A DNA stretch of 64,000 nt from Actinomadura rupiterrae (GCF_024172125.1 NZ_JAMZEA010000007.1:496001-560000); one strand, 5' to 3'; shown: positions 34,570 to 43,428, counted from the stretch's first letter. Made by a program: numbers and translations. The notes: generated by a model from the sequence alone, not told the origin.

Positions 34570-35022
34570 TCAGGAGCCGGATCCGGCCTTCTGGTCGGCG
34601 TCGGTGTCGTCGTCCTCGCCGTCCTCGCCGTCCTGCTCGTCGTCGTCCTCAGTGTTGAGCCAGACGGTGACGGGCGGGCTGAGGACCAGGACGAGCGCGA
34701 GGACCGCCACGACGGCCAGCGGGACGGCGTAGGCGGGCTGGTGGCTCTGCCAGAGCGACCAGGCGATCGGCAGCGCGAACAGCTGTGTCAGCACGATCGG
34801 CGCGCGGCCCCTCGTGTCGGCGCGCAGCAGCATCCGGGCGCAGGCGAGCATGGCCAGGCCGCCCCCGAGGGCCAGCACGGTCACCGCGACCGCGCTGGTC
34901 GGGTCCACGGCCTCGCCGAGGGCCGTCTCGACGCCGGAGAACAGCCCGAAGGCCAGGGCGGCGAGGCCCTCCAGGCCCTGCAGCCCGGCGGCGGCGGTCA
35001 CGATGCTGGGACGCTTCGACAC
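34570..35022 (-). CDS. Small integral membrane protein of unknown function
   Basis: 150 aa. Four hydrophobic segments (about 10-28, 45-62, 72-90, 98-115) and a highly acidic C-terminal tail with an EDDDEQDGEDGEDDD run. No recognised domain. GTG 35022 is chosen because the hydrophobic domain starts just after it and the upstream in-frame part is arginine/proline-rich. Monocistronic, convergent with the sigma factor operon. Confidence 0.7.
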   Translation of the reverse strand: MSKRPSIVTAAAGLQGLEGLAALAFGLFSGVETALGEAVDPTSAVAVTVLALGGGLAMLACARMLLRADTRGRAPIVLTQLFALPIAWSLWQSHQPAYAVPLAVVAVLALVLVLSPPVTVWLNTEDDDEQDGEDGEDDDTDADQKAGSGS

Positions 35023-35211
35023 AACCCGCCACCCTACCGGCCGCTTCCGGATGTCCGGCTTCGGGACGCCCCGAGCGGCCCGTCCGGACGCCCCGGAACA
35101 GGGCGCAGGCCGTCCGCCGCGGGGTGTAGGGGGCACTCGCGCGGGCGTGCGGCGGGGCTTCGGCACGGGAGGGGCGCGGCGGCGCGGTCGCGGGCTGGGT
35201 AACCTTGCGCC

Positions 35212-36162
35212 GTGCGCGCGATGCTGATCGCCAACCCCAAGGCGACCTCCAACAGCCGGCGCGCCCGTGACCTGCTCGTCCGGGCGTTCGCCGGGGACCT
35301 CGACCTGGAGACCGCCGAGACCGGGTACCGGGGCCACGCCACCGAGCTGGCCGCCCGGGCCGCCGCCGAGCGGTTCGACCTGGTGATCGCGCTGGGCGGC
35401 GACGGCACGGTGAACGAGGTGATCAACGGGCTGCTGGCGGACGGGCCGTCACCGGACGTCCCGGCCCTGGCGGTGCTGCCGTTCGGCAGCGCGAACGTGT
35501 TCGCCCGCGCCCTCGGCCTGCCGAACGACACGGTCGGGGCGACCCGGCAGGTGCTGGAGGCGCTGCGCGCCGGACGGCACCGGACGGTCGGCCTCGGCGC
35601 GGCCGTGCTGCCCGACGCGTCCGAGCGGTACTTCACCTTCTGCGCGGGCGTCGGCCTGGACGCGGAGGTGATCCGCGAGGTCGAGCGGGCGCGGCTGGCC
35701 GGTGCGAAGGCCGATCCGCTGCTGTACGTCCGGACGGGGGTGCGGCAGTTCTTCGCGGGCACCGACCGGCGGCGGCCCGCGCTGACGCTGGAACTGCCGG
35801 GCCGCGACACGCGCGCCGCGAAGGGAAAGCTGTATCTGGCGTTCGTCTCGAATACCGCGCCGTGGACTTTCGCCGGTCCGTTCCCGGTGAATCCGAGCCC
35901 GAAGGCGAGCTTCGCGCGCGGCCTGGACGTGTTCGGGATGCGCTCCCTGGACGTCCTGCCGACGCTGGGCGCGCTCGCCGGGATGTTCGCCGCGCGGGTC
36001 CGGCCGGTGCGCGGCCGCCGCGTGCTGAACGTGCACGACGCGACGCAGGTCACGCTCACCGCGGACCGCCCGACCGCCTACCAGCTGGACGGCGATTACC
36101 TCGGTGAAGTGGAGCGCATCACGTTCCGTTCGGTGCCGAAGGCGATACGGATCGTCATTTGA
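35212..36162 (+). CDS. Diacylglycerol kinase-like lipid kinase
   Basis: 316 aa. YegS/DagK-type lipid kinase: IANPKATSNS at the start, GGDGTVNEVINGL (about 61-73) as the nucleotide loop, and PFGSANVFARALGLP as the second conserved motif. It would phosphorylate diacylglycerol or another lipid alcohol. Start is GTG 35212. Only a weak ribosome-binding site is visible. Confidence 0.88.
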   Translation: MRAMLIANPKATSNSRRARDLLVRAFAGDLDLETAETGYRGHATELAARAAAERFDLVIALGGDGTVNEVINGLLADGPSPDVPALAVLPFGSANVFARALGLPNDTVGATRQVLEALRAGRHRTVGLGAAVLPDASERYFTFCAGVGLDAEVIREVERARLAGAKADPLLYVRTGVRQFFAGTDRRRPALTLELPGRDTRAAKGKLYLAFVSNTAPWTFAGPFPVNPSPKASFARGLDVFGMRSLDVLPTLGALAGMFAARVRPVRGRRVLNVHDATQVTLTADRPTAYQLDGDYLGEVERITFRSVPKAIRIVI

Positions 36163-36191
36163 GGCCGATCCGGTGATCTGTTAACAACAAA

Positions 36192-36218
36192 GTCACACGG
36201 CCGACCCACCCGTGTGAC
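36192..36218 (+). terminator. Hairpin after the lipid kinase gene
   Basis: GTCACACGG (36192-36200) and CCGTGTGAC (36210-36218), 9-bp perfect stem with a nine-base loop. It may terminate the lipid kinase gene. Confidence 0.45.
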
Positions 36219-36234
36219 ACATGCGACACTCATA

Positions 36235-36256
36235 CTTTGAGAAACCTTTCTCAAAG
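36235..36256 (+). promoter_or_regulatory. Palindrome upstream of the WhiB gene
   Basis: CTTTGAGAAA and TTTCTCAAAG are perfect 10-base arms around CC. It is AT-rich in a GC-rich genome, 197 bases upstream of the WhiB start. A dimeric regulator site is more likely than a terminator because of the two-base centre. Confidence 0.5.
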
Positions 36257-36452
36257 GTCTTGCGTCTGTCCACGCCCCCCTGACACGCTCAAAGTGCGCC
36301 GGTCGTCAGGGGCCCAATGAGGCAGCCACCTGATCGCAGCGCCGCCGAACTGTCACCCCTGACGAAACCTTGACCGTTCCGGGGTGTTCGCGACATGTGA
36401 ATCCGTTCACAAGTGGAGTGACTTCCGCCACCGCTGACGAAGGAGTGGACGC

Positions 36453-36707
36453 ATGGACTGGCGCCATGAGGCAGCCTGCCGTGACGTGGACCCCGAGCTG
36501 TTCTTTCCGATCGGCAACACCGGGCCCGCGATCCTGCAGATCGAGGAGGCCAAGCAGGTCTGCCGCCGCTGCGAGGTGACCGAGGCGTGCCTGCGCTGGG
36601 CCCTCGGCTCCGGCCAGGACTCCGGTGTCTGGGGCGGGATGGGCGAGGACGAGCGCCGTGCGCTGCGCCGCCGCAACGCCCGGGCCCGCGCCCGCGCCAC
36701 CGCCTGA
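36453..36707 (+). CDS. WhiB family iron-sulfur regulator (WhiB1/WblE-like)
   Basis: 84 aa. Cys9, Cys37, Cys40 and Cys46 form the [4Fe-4S] site; GVWGG (58-62) and a basic tail (RRALRRRNARARARA) follow. The size and MDWRHEAACRDVDPELFFPIGN N-terminus match WhiB1/WblE, which binds the main sigma factor and DNA and responds to nitric oxide. ATG follows GAAGGAG. Its neighbours (lipid kinase upstream, PdtaS-like kinase downstream) resemble the mycobacterial whiB1 region. Confidence 0.93.
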   Translation: MDWRHEAACRDVDPELFFPIGNTGPAILQIEEAKQVCRRCEVTEACLRWALGSGQDSGVWGGMGEDERRALRRRNARARARATA

Positions 36708-37016
36708 ACCCCGTCCGAACCACCGCCGCGCCGTCTGAACCACCGCCGCGCCGCCTGAACGCGTCGCGACGCTGAACCACACCTGAATTCGGCGCCTTCG
36801 CCACCCGAACCCCCTGGTCGGTACGGCGCAAGCGCGATAACGAGAATTACGCCGGGCTCGTGGAGGGCCTCCGCCGTACAAGGCGGCGACTCTCCACGGT
36901 CCCGGCGTTTCCCTTTTCCGGCCGCGGGTTCGGCGCGTCGCGGAATGACGAGTGGGCACAACGAAAGGGAGAGAAGTGACGGAATTGCCGTCCCGCCGTT
37001 GTTCTCTTCTCCATCC
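36708..37016. other. Intergenic region after WhiB with 20-bp repeats
   Basis: 309 bases between convergent genes. Two 20-base tandem copies CCGTCYGAACCACCGCCGCG (36711-36730, 36731-36750) and a partial third follow the WhiB stop. A multi-arm inverted repeat lies at 36860-36897 (GTGGAG/CTCCAC with inner CCGCC/GGCGG), possibly a terminator. No gene is supported. Confidence 0.55.
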
Positions 37017-38822
37017 CTAGGCGGCGGGGGCCAGCGCGGCGTCCCGGGTGACGAGGGCGGCATAGCGGCCCTCGGCGGCCATGAGGGTGGCGTGGGTGCC
37101 GCGCTCGGCGACGCGCCCGTGGTCGAGGACGATGATCTGGTCGGCCTCGCGGACGGTCGAGAGCCGGTGCGCGATGGTGATCGTCGTGCGGCCCCGGGAG
37201 AGGGCGTCGATGGCCTGCTGGACGGCCTGCTCGGTCTGGGTGTCCAGGGCGCTGGTCGCCTCGTCCAGGACGAGGACGGGCGGGTCGCGCAGGATCGTCC
37301 GGGCGATGGCGAGGCGCTGCTTCTCGCCGCCGGAGAAGCGGTAGCCGCGCTCGCCGACGAGGGTGTCGTAGCCGTCCGGGAGCCCGGCGATGTGGTCGTG
37401 GATCTGGGCGGCGCGGGCCGCGGCCACCAGCTCCTCGTCGGTGGCCTCCGGCTTGGCGAAGCGCAGGTTGTCGGCGACGGACGCGTGGAACAGGTAGGTC
37501 TCCTGGGAGACGACGCCGACGGTGTCCGACAGGTCCTTGAAGGACAGGTCGCGGACGTCCACGCCGTCGATGGCGACGCGTCCCTCGGTGACGTCGTACA
37601 GGCGCGGGACGAGGTAGCTGAGGGTGGTCTTGCCGGACCCGGTCTCGCCGACGACGGCGAGGCTCGTCCCGGCGGGGACGGTCACGTCGACGTCGCGGAG
37701 GGCGGGCGCGCCGTCCGGGTCGTAGGAGAACCCGACGTGCTCGAAGCGGACCTCGCCGCGCGGGCGTCCGGCCAGCGGCGCCGGGGCGTCCGGCTCCCGG
37801 ATGTCGGGGACCATGTCGAGGTACTCGAAGACGCGGTCGAACAGCGACAGCGAGCTCTGCACCTCCACGCCGGTCTGGAGCAGGATCATCAGCGGCCGGA
37901 ACATGCCGGTGAGCAGCGTGGTGAACGCGACGAGCGTGCCGATGGTGACCAGCGGGTGGCCCTGCGAGACGGTGAGACCCGCGGCCCAGTAGACGATCGC
38001 GGGCATCGCGGCCATCACGATCGAGATCGTGGACTGCCGCCAGCGGCCGGCCATGTTGGCGCGGACCTCCAGGTCGACCAGGCCCTCGGACTCGGCGGCG
38101 AACCGGTCGGTCTGCGCGCGCGAGCGGCCCATCGTCCGGCCGAGCAGGACGCCGCTGACCGACAGCGACTCCTCCACGATCGCCGACATCGCGGCGAGCT
38201 GCTTCTGCCGGGCCGAGGTGATCTTGCGGCGCTCGTTGCCGACCCGGCGGCTGATCCAGACGAAGAACGGCAGCACCAGCAGCGAGACGAGGGTGAGCCG
38301 CCAGTCCAGCGCGAGCATCGCGGCCAGGCTGGCGACGACCGTGGTCAGGCTGGAGACCAGCTGGGTGGCGGTCGAGGTGACGGTGGACTGCATGCCGCCG
38401 ATGTCGTTGGCGATGCGCGACTGGACCTCGCCGGTACGGGTCCGGGTGAAGAAGGCCAGCGGCATCCGCTGCAGGTGGGCGTAGACGGCGGTGCGCAGGT
38501 CGTGCATGACGCGCTGCCCGACGGCGGTCGAGATGTAGGTCTGCAGGACGCTGAACACGCTGGTCAGCACCGACACGGCGATCATGCCGAGGACGAGCAG
38601 GGTGAGCAGCCCGGTGCGGCCGCGCGGCAGCGCCACGTCCACCACCTCGCGCAGCATGAACGGCGAGGCGAGCGAGACGACCGCGGACAGCCCGACCAGC
38701 AGGCCGACGGCGGCGAGCCGCGCCCGGTACGGCCGGAACAACCGGACGATCCGGAGCAGCTGCCGCTCCTTCTTGGAGGTCGAGGGGTTCTGGGGATTCA
38801 CGGCGTTCGACGGGCTCGGCAC
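37017..38822 (-). CDS. ABC exporter, fused permease-ATPase
   Basis: 601 aa. The N-terminal TM domain (six helices, about 30-325) and C-terminal ATPase: Walker A GETGSGKTT, signature FSGGEKQRLAIAR, Walker B VLVLDEATSALD. It is a homodimeric type IV exporter of the MsbA/multidrug kind. GTG 38822 follows GAGGAG. It is divergent from a MarR regulator, 91 bases away, suggesting drug- or oxidant-responsive control. Confidence 0.92.
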   Translation of the reverse strand: MPSPSNAVNPQNPSTSKKERQLLRIVRLFRPYRARLAAVGLLVGLSAVVSLASPFMLREVVDVALPRGRTGLLTLLVLGMIAVSVLTSVFSVLQTYISTAVGQRVMHDLRTAVYAHLQRMPLAFFTRTRTGEVQSRIANDIGGMQSTVTSTATQLVSSLTTVVASLAAMLALDWRLTLVSLLVLPFFVWISRRVGNERRKITSARQKQLAAMSAIVEESLSVSGVLLGRTMGRSRAQTDRFAAESEGLVDLEVRANMAGRWRQSTISIVMAAMPAIVYWAAGLTVSQGHPLVTIGTLVAFTTLLTGMFRPLMILLQTGVEVQSSLSLFDRVFEYLDMVPDIREPDAPAPLAGRPRGEVRFEHVGFSYDPDGAPALRDVDVTVPAGTSLAVVGETGSGKTTLSYLVPRLYDVTEGRVAIDGVDVRDLSFKDLSDTVGVVSQETYLFHASVADNLRFAKPEATDEELVAAARAAQIHDHIAGLPDGYDTLVGERGYRFSGGEKQRLAIARTILRDPPVLVLDEATSALDTQTEQAVQQAIDALSRGRTTITIAHRLSTVREADQIIVLDHGRVAERGTHATLMAAEGRYAALVTRDAALAPAA

Positions 38823-38859
38823 GGGCGGCTCCTCTTCGGGGGGTTCGACGCCAGGTGAT

Positions 38860-38885
38860 AACTGAGCTTAGCTCACAATTATTCC
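38860..38885 (-). promoter_or_regulatory. SigR-like promoter of the ABC exporter
   Basis: Read on the minus strand: GGAAT at 38885-38881, an 18-base spacer, GTT at 38862-38860. This is the SigR consensus, 38 bases before the exporter GTG. The palindrome TGAGC-TTA-GCTCA (38863-38875) sits inside the spacer and could be a MarR operator. Confidence 0.5.
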
Positions 38886-38913
38886 GATGCAACAGTGAGA
38901 TACACTCAGACCC

Positions 38914-39393
38914 ATGACGCGGAAGGATCCCGGGAGCCGGGCGGACGGCGGTGAGCGGCCCGAGCCGGGCCGCGAGGGCGGCGAGCGGCCCGAGCTGGGC
39001 GAGCTGTTCCTGCGGGCCGCCAAGCGCGTGCACCGCGGGATGTCCGGACGGCTCGCGCCGCTCGGCCTCACCCCCGCCCAGGGCCGGGCGCTGCGGGTGA
39101 TCGGCAAGGGCGGCGAGCCGCCGCGCATGTCCGAGCTGGCCGAGCGGCTCGGCATCGTGCCCCGCTCGGCGACCACGCTGGTGGACGCGCTGGAGGAGGC
39201 GGGCCTGATCCGCCGCGAGGCCGACCCGTCCAACCGGCGCGCGACCCGGGTCGTCCTGACCGAGGACGGGCGGCGGACGCTCGTCCGCATGCGCGAGACC
39301 CGCATCCGCGCCGCCGAGGAGATGTTCGCGCCGCTCTCCCCCGAGCAGCGCGAGACCCTGCGCGACCTCCTCGCCGCCATCGACCCCGACTAG
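38914..39393 (+). CDS. MarR family transcriptional regulator
   Basis: 159 aa. Winged helix-turn-helix: MSELAERLGIVPRSATTLVDALEEAGLIRREADPSNRRATRVVLTEDGR is the recognition helix and wing. An N-terminal Gly/Glu-rich tail (about 25 residues) precedes the domain. Divergent orientation suggests it represses the exporter and itself. TACACT at 38901-38906 is a possible -10 for an almost leaderless transcript. Confidence 0.9.
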   Translation: MTRKDPGSRADGGERPEPGREGGERPELGELFLRAAKRVHRGMSGRLAPLGLTPAQGRALRVIGKGGEPPRMSELAERLGIVPRSATTLVDALEEAGLIRREADPSNRRATRVVLTEDGRRTLVRMRETRIRAAEEMFAPLSPEQRETLRDLLAAIDPD

Positions 39394-39528
39394 CCCGCGT
39401 CCGGGACGGCCCGCGTCCGGGACGGCCCGCTTCCGGGGTGGGCCGCGTCCGGGGTGGGCCGCGTCCGGCTCGCCGAAGCTTCCGCCAGGCCCGTCCGGGC
39501 GGGCCTTCGAGGCCCTGCGGGGCGGGTG

Positions 39529-41196
39529 TTACGGGACGGTGGGGGCGGACGGGGGGCGCTGGTGGTGGTCGAGGGGGACGTCCACGACGACCTCGGTGCC
39601 GCCGCCCTCGCGGGCGCGGAACTCCAGGGTGCCGCCCAGCTCGCCGACGATCAGCGTCCGGACGATCTGCAGGCCGAGGCTGTTGCTGGCCTCCATGTCG
39701 AAGTCCTCCGGCAGCCCCACTCCGTCGTCGGAGACGATCACCACGAGCCGCCGGCCGGACGGCTCCGACCCGCCGCCCGCCGGCGAGCCGTCCGGGGACG
39801 GCGCGGACGGCTCGTCCGCGGGCCAGTCGCCCCAGACCCGGATGCCGCCCTGCGGGGTGGCCGGGACGCCGTCGCCGTACCGGGACGCGCGCACCTCCAG
39901 CGTCCCGTAGCGGTTGGCGAGGCCGTGCTCCAGCGCGTTCTGCAGCAGCTCGGTCAGCGCCATCGCGAACGGCGTGGCGACCTCGGCGGGCAGCACGCCG
40001 AAGCTGCCGGTGCGGCTCGGCACGACCTTGGACTCGGGGGTGGACACCTCCCCGGCCATGGTGATCACCCGGTCCGCGATGTCGTCGAAGTCGATCAGCT
40101 CGTCCGGGGTGTGCGACAGCGTCTCGTGCACGATCGCGATCGAGCCGACCCGCCGGACGGCCTCGTCCAGCGCGGCGCGGCCCTCGGGGATGCGCAGCCG
40201 CCGGGCCTGGAGGCGCAGCAGCGCCGCGACGGTCTGCAGGTTGTTCTTCACCCGGTGGTGGATCTCCCGGATGGTGGCGTCCTTGGTCATCAGCTCGCGG
40301 TCGCGCCAGCGCAGCTCGGTGACGTCCCGGCAGAGCACGATCGCGCCGATCCGGTTGCCGCCGACGACCAGCGGGATCGTGCGGAGCTGCATGACCGAGC
40401 CGTGCGCCTCGACCTCGACCTCGCGCGGGGCGCGGCCGGACAGCACGACCGGCAGCGCCTCCTCCATCGGCTCGCCGGTGTCGCACAGGTCGCCGGTCAC
40501 CCGGCCGAGGGACTCGCCGACCAGGTCGGTGGCGAGGCCGAGCCGCCGGAACGCCGACTGCGCGTTCGGGCTGGCGTAGGTGACGTGCCCGGACCGGTCG
40601 AGCCGGATCAGGCCGTCCCCGACGCGCGGCGACCGGACGAGGTTGGGCTCCTCCCCCGGCACCGGGAACCGGCCCTCGGCGATCATCTGCGCGAGGTCGC
40701 TGGCGCTCTGCAGGTAGGTCAGCTCCAGCCGGGACGGGGTCCGCGCGGACGACAGGTTCGTGCTGCGCTGGATCACCCCGAGCAGCTTCGCGCCGCGCCG
40801 GACCGGGATCGACTCCTCCCGGACGGGGATGCCGCTGCCCCACTCGGGGTCGCCCTCCCGGACGATCCGCCGCTCCCGCCACGCCACGTCGATCAGCCCG
40901 CGCCGCCCGGACCGGACGACCTTGCCGACCAGGTCGTCCGGGTAGGCGGTCGGGCCGGTCGTCGGCCGCATCTGCGCGATCGCGACCCAGCCGGGCACCG
41001 AGCCGGGCGGCTGCGGGCGGGCGCGCCGGTCGGCGGGCGGCAGCACCGCGTCCGACCGCAGCGGCACCCACAGCACCAGGTCGGCGAACGACAGGTCGGC
41101 GAGCAGCTGCCAGTCGGAGACCAGCGCGTGCAGCCACTCCAGGTCCTCGTCGGTCAGGTCGGTGTGGTCGCGGACCAGATCGGTCAAGGTAGGCAC
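39529..41196 (-). CDS. PdtaS-like sensor histidine kinase
   Basis: 555 aa. GAF-like domain (about 20-170), PAS (about 190-290), HisKA_2 with phospho-acceptor IHHRVKNNLQTVAALLRLQARR, then HATPase (about 390-545) with N box LLQNALEHG and G1 DDGVGLPEDF. Cytoplasmic, no TM helices. In mycobacteria PdtaS phosphorylates the RNA-binding antiterminator PdtaR; no PdtaR gene is in this window. GTG 41196 is chosen; the in-frame upstream part is low-complexity. Confidence 0.88.
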   Translation of the reverse strand: MPTLTDLVRDHTDLTDEDLEWLHALVSDWQLLADLSFADLVLWVPLRSDAVLPPADRRARPQPPGSVPGWVAIAQMRPTTGPTAYPDDLVGKVVRSGRRGLIDVAWRERRIVREGDPEWGSGIPVREESIPVRRGAKLLGVIQRSTNLSSARTPSRLELTYLQSASDLAQMIAEGRFPVPGEEPNLVRSPRVGDGLIRLDRSGHVTYASPNAQSAFRRLGLATDLVGESLGRVTGDLCDTGEPMEEALPVVLSGRAPREVEVEAHGSVMQLRTIPLVVGGNRIGAIVLCRDVTELRWRDRELMTKDATIREIHHRVKNNLQTVAALLRLQARRLRIPEGRAALDEAVRRVGSIAIVHETLSHTPDELIDFDDIADRVITMAGEVSTPESKVVPSRTGSFGVLPAEVATPFAMALTELLQNALEHGLANRYGTLEVRASRYGDGVPATPQGGIRVWGDWPADEPSAPSPDGSPAGGGSEPSGRRLVVIVSDDGVGLPEDFDMEASNSLGLQIVRTLIVGELGGTLEFRAREGGGTEVVVDVPLDHHQRPPSAPTVP

Positions 41197-41260
41197 GGTC
41201 CAATCATCGCCTACCGATTCTGTGCTCCGCACGGCCCGTTGACCTGGCAGGATGCCGGAC

Positions 41261-42478
41261 ATGACGGACGCCATGACGGAGCGGGGGACGGCGGCGGAGG
41301 CGGGCGGCGCCTGGGCCGATCCGCTGGAGCGGCTGCGCGCCGCCGCGCGGGCCCGGGAGGCCGCCGGACTGCGCCGGGTCCTGCTGCCCCGGGACGGCGG
41401 CCACGGCGGGCTGATCGACCTGGCGTCCAACGACTACCTCGGCCTGTGCCGGGACCCGCGGCTCGCGGCGGGCGCCGAGGCCGCCGTCCGCGAGTACGGG
41501 ACGGGCTCGACCGGGTCGCGGCTGGTCACCGGCACCACCGAGCTGCACGCCGAGCTGGACCGCAGGCTCGCCGCGCTCACCGGGACGGCCGCCGGGCTGG
41601 TCTTCTCGTCCGGCTACCTGGCCAACCTCGGCGCGATCGCGACGCTGGGCGGGCGGGACGTCCTGGTGGTCTCGGACCGGACCAACCACGCCTCGATCGT
41701 GGACGCCTGCCGCCTCTCCCGCTCCCGGGTCGTGATCACCCCGCACCGGGACGTCGCCGCCGTCGAGCGGGCCCTCGCCGAACGTGACGAACGCCACGCC
41801 CTGGTCGTCACCGACGCCGTCTTCTCCGTGGACGGCGACGTCGCGCCACTCGCCGCGCTGCACCAGGCGGCCCGGGCCCACGGCGCTCTCCTTGTCGTGG
41901 ACGAGGCCCACGCCCTCGGCGTCGTCGGGGACGGCGGCCGCGGCGCCGCGCACGCCGCCGGGATCGCCGGCGAGCCGGACGTCGTCCTCACCCTCACGCT
42001 GTCGAAGTCGCTGGCGTCCCAGGGCGGCGCGGTGCTCGGCGCGCCCGAGGTGATCGAGACCCTGGTGGACGCCAGCCGCGCGTTCATCTTCGACACCGGC
42101 CTCAACCCGGCCGCCGCGGGCGCCGCACTCGCCGCCCTGGACGTCCTCGAAACCGAGCCCGACCTGCCCGAACGCGCCCGCGACCGAGCCCGCCGGATCG
42201 CCGCGTCCGCCGCCCGCCTGGGCCTGGAGACCACCCCGGACCCGGCCGCCGCCGTCGTCCCGGTCTTCCTCGGCGCCCCCGAGGACGCCTTGCACGCCCG
42301 CGACCTGTGCCGCAAGAACGGCCTCAAGGTCGGCTGCTTCCGGCCACCGTCGGTCCCGGACGGCCGGTCCTGCCTGCGGCTGACCGCGCGCGCCACCCTG
42401 GACGAGGCGGAACTCACCGTCCTCCGGGGCGCCCTGGAGGTGATCGCACGCTCTACCGGCCGTAGTCTGCACACGTAA
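41261..42478 (+). CDS. bioF: 8-amino-7-oxononanoate synthase BioF
   Basis: 405 aa. PLP enzyme that condenses pimeloyl thioester with alanine, the first step of biotin ring assembly. LASNDYLGL near the N-terminus, GTGSTGSRLVTGTTELHAELD, and the PLP lysine in LTLSKSLASQGG are diagnostic. ATG 41261 fits a GGCAGG site nine bases upstream; ATG 41252 or 41273 are possible. Divergent from the PdtaS-like gene, and close to bioD-bioB 3 kb away. Confidence 0.92.
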   Translation: MTDAMTERGTAAEAGGAWADPLERLRAAARAREAAGLRRVLLPRDGGHGGLIDLASNDYLGLCRDPRLAAGAEAAVREYGTGSTGSRLVTGTTELHAELDRRLAALTGTAAGLVFSSGYLANLGAIATLGGRDVLVVSDRTNHASIVDACRLSRSRVVITPHRDVAAVERALAERDERHALVVTDAVFSVDGDVAPLAALHQAARAHGALLVVDEAHALGVVGDGGRGAAHAAGIAGEPDVVLTLTLSKSLASQGGAVLGAPEVIETLVDASRAFIFDTGLNPAAAGAALAALDVLETEPDLPERARDRARRIAASAARLGLETTPDPAAAVVPVFLGAPEDALHARDLCRKNGLKVGCFRPPSVPDGRSCLRLTARATLDEAELTVLRGALEVIARSTGRSLHT

Positions 42479-42505
42479 CATCGGGGACAACCGATGATGA
42501 ACGTG
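42472..42505 (+). promoter_or_regulatory. Composite inverted repeat upstream of the DasR-like gene
   Basis: CACGT (42472-42476) and CATCGG (42479-42484) mirror CCGATG (42491-42496) and ACGTG (42501-42505). It overlaps the bioF stop and lies 11 bases before the regulator's GTG. It does not match the DasR dre consensus. Confidence 0.4.
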
Positions 42506-42515
42506 AGGAGAGGCC

Positions 42516-43313
42516 GTGACGGAGGTCAGGGGCACACCCACCCGCCACGCCGGCGGGTACGAGCGCACACCGCTCAGCGACATCGGCCGCCACCACTCGG
42601 CCTCCGCGCCGCGCATCCCCAAGTACTACAAGCTGAAGGAACTGCTCGTCGAGCTGATCCTCTCGCTCCCCCCGGGCAGCCCGCTGCCGCCCGAGCGCAC
42701 CCTCGCGGAGAAGTACGAGACGTCCCGCACCACCGTCCGCCAGGCGCTCGCCGAGCTGGTCGTCGAGGGCCGCCTCCAGCGCATCCAGGGCAAGGGCACC
42801 TTCGTCGCCAAGCCCAAGGTCTCCCAGGAGCTCCAGCTCGTCTCCTACACCGAGGACATGCGCCACCACGGCCTGCACCCGGAGACCCGCATCCTGGACG
42901 CCGGCTACGTCAGCGCCGACGAGCGCCTCGCGACGCTCCTGGCGATCCGCCCCGGCGGCCGCGTCCTGCGCATCCACCGCCTCCGCCTCGCGGACGGCGA
43001 GCCCATGTCGATCGACACCTCGCACCTGCCCGCCCGCCGCTTCCCCGGCCTGCGCCGCGAGTTCGCCCGGCACCGCTCCCTCTACGAGACCCTCGCCACG
43101 GCCTACGACGTCCACCTGACCGAGGCCGAGGAGACCATCGAGACCGTCCTGGCCACCCCGCACGACGCCCAGCTCCTCGGCGTCGACGTCGGCCTCCCCA
43201 TGCTCCTGCTCTCCCGCCACGCCTTCGACGCCACCGGCCAGCCCGTCGAATGGGCCCAGTCCCTCTACCGAGGCGACCGCTACAAGTTCATCACCCGCCT
43301 CCGCCGCGACTGA
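42516..43313 (+). CDS. dasR: GntR/HutC family regulator, DasR-like
   Basis: 265 aa. GntR winged helix (about 33-100: PKYYKLKELL, PPERTLAEKYETSRTTVRQALAEL) and a UTRA effector domain (about 105-262). QRIQGKGTFVAKPKVSQELQL, SYTEDMR and QPVEWAQSLYRGDRYKF match Streptomyces DasR closely. DasR senses glucosamine-6-phosphate and represses chitin and GlcNAc genes. A chitin cluster lies 4-10 kb away. GTG 42516 is first. Confidence 0.82.
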   Translation: MTEVRGTPTRHAGGYERTPLSDIGRHHSASAPRIPKYYKLKELLVELILSLPPGSPLPPERTLAEKYETSRTTVRQALAELVVEGRLQRIQGKGTFVAKPKVSQELQLVSYTEDMRHHGLHPETRILDAGYVSADERLATLLAIRPGGRVLRIHRLRLADGEPMSIDTSHLPARRFPGLRREFARHRSLYETLATAYDVHLTEAEETIETVLATPHDAQLLGVDVGLPMLLLSRHAFDATGQPVEWAQSLYRGDRYKFITRLRRD

Positions 43314-43378
43314 CCCACCTCCGGCCTCGATAACCCTCTGATACCGAGCGTGCGATTCCCCGCACGTTCAGACACATT

Positions 43379-43428
43379 CGTTCCCTACGATGACGGAGCG
43401 CATCGCGAACGAAGGGTGGCTGAACGTG
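43379..43428 (+). repeat. Promoter/leader repeat, copy 1
   Basis: Starts CGTTCCCTACGATGACGGAG and ends in the AAGGG ribosome-binding site and GTG of the truncated Uma2 copy. TACGAT is a possible -10. Copy 2 is at 43640-43690. Confidence 0.75.

Noticed and set aside
36847..39033. 728-residue frame over the ABC exporter
   Set aside because: Off-frame shadow; the exporter frame has all ABC motifs.
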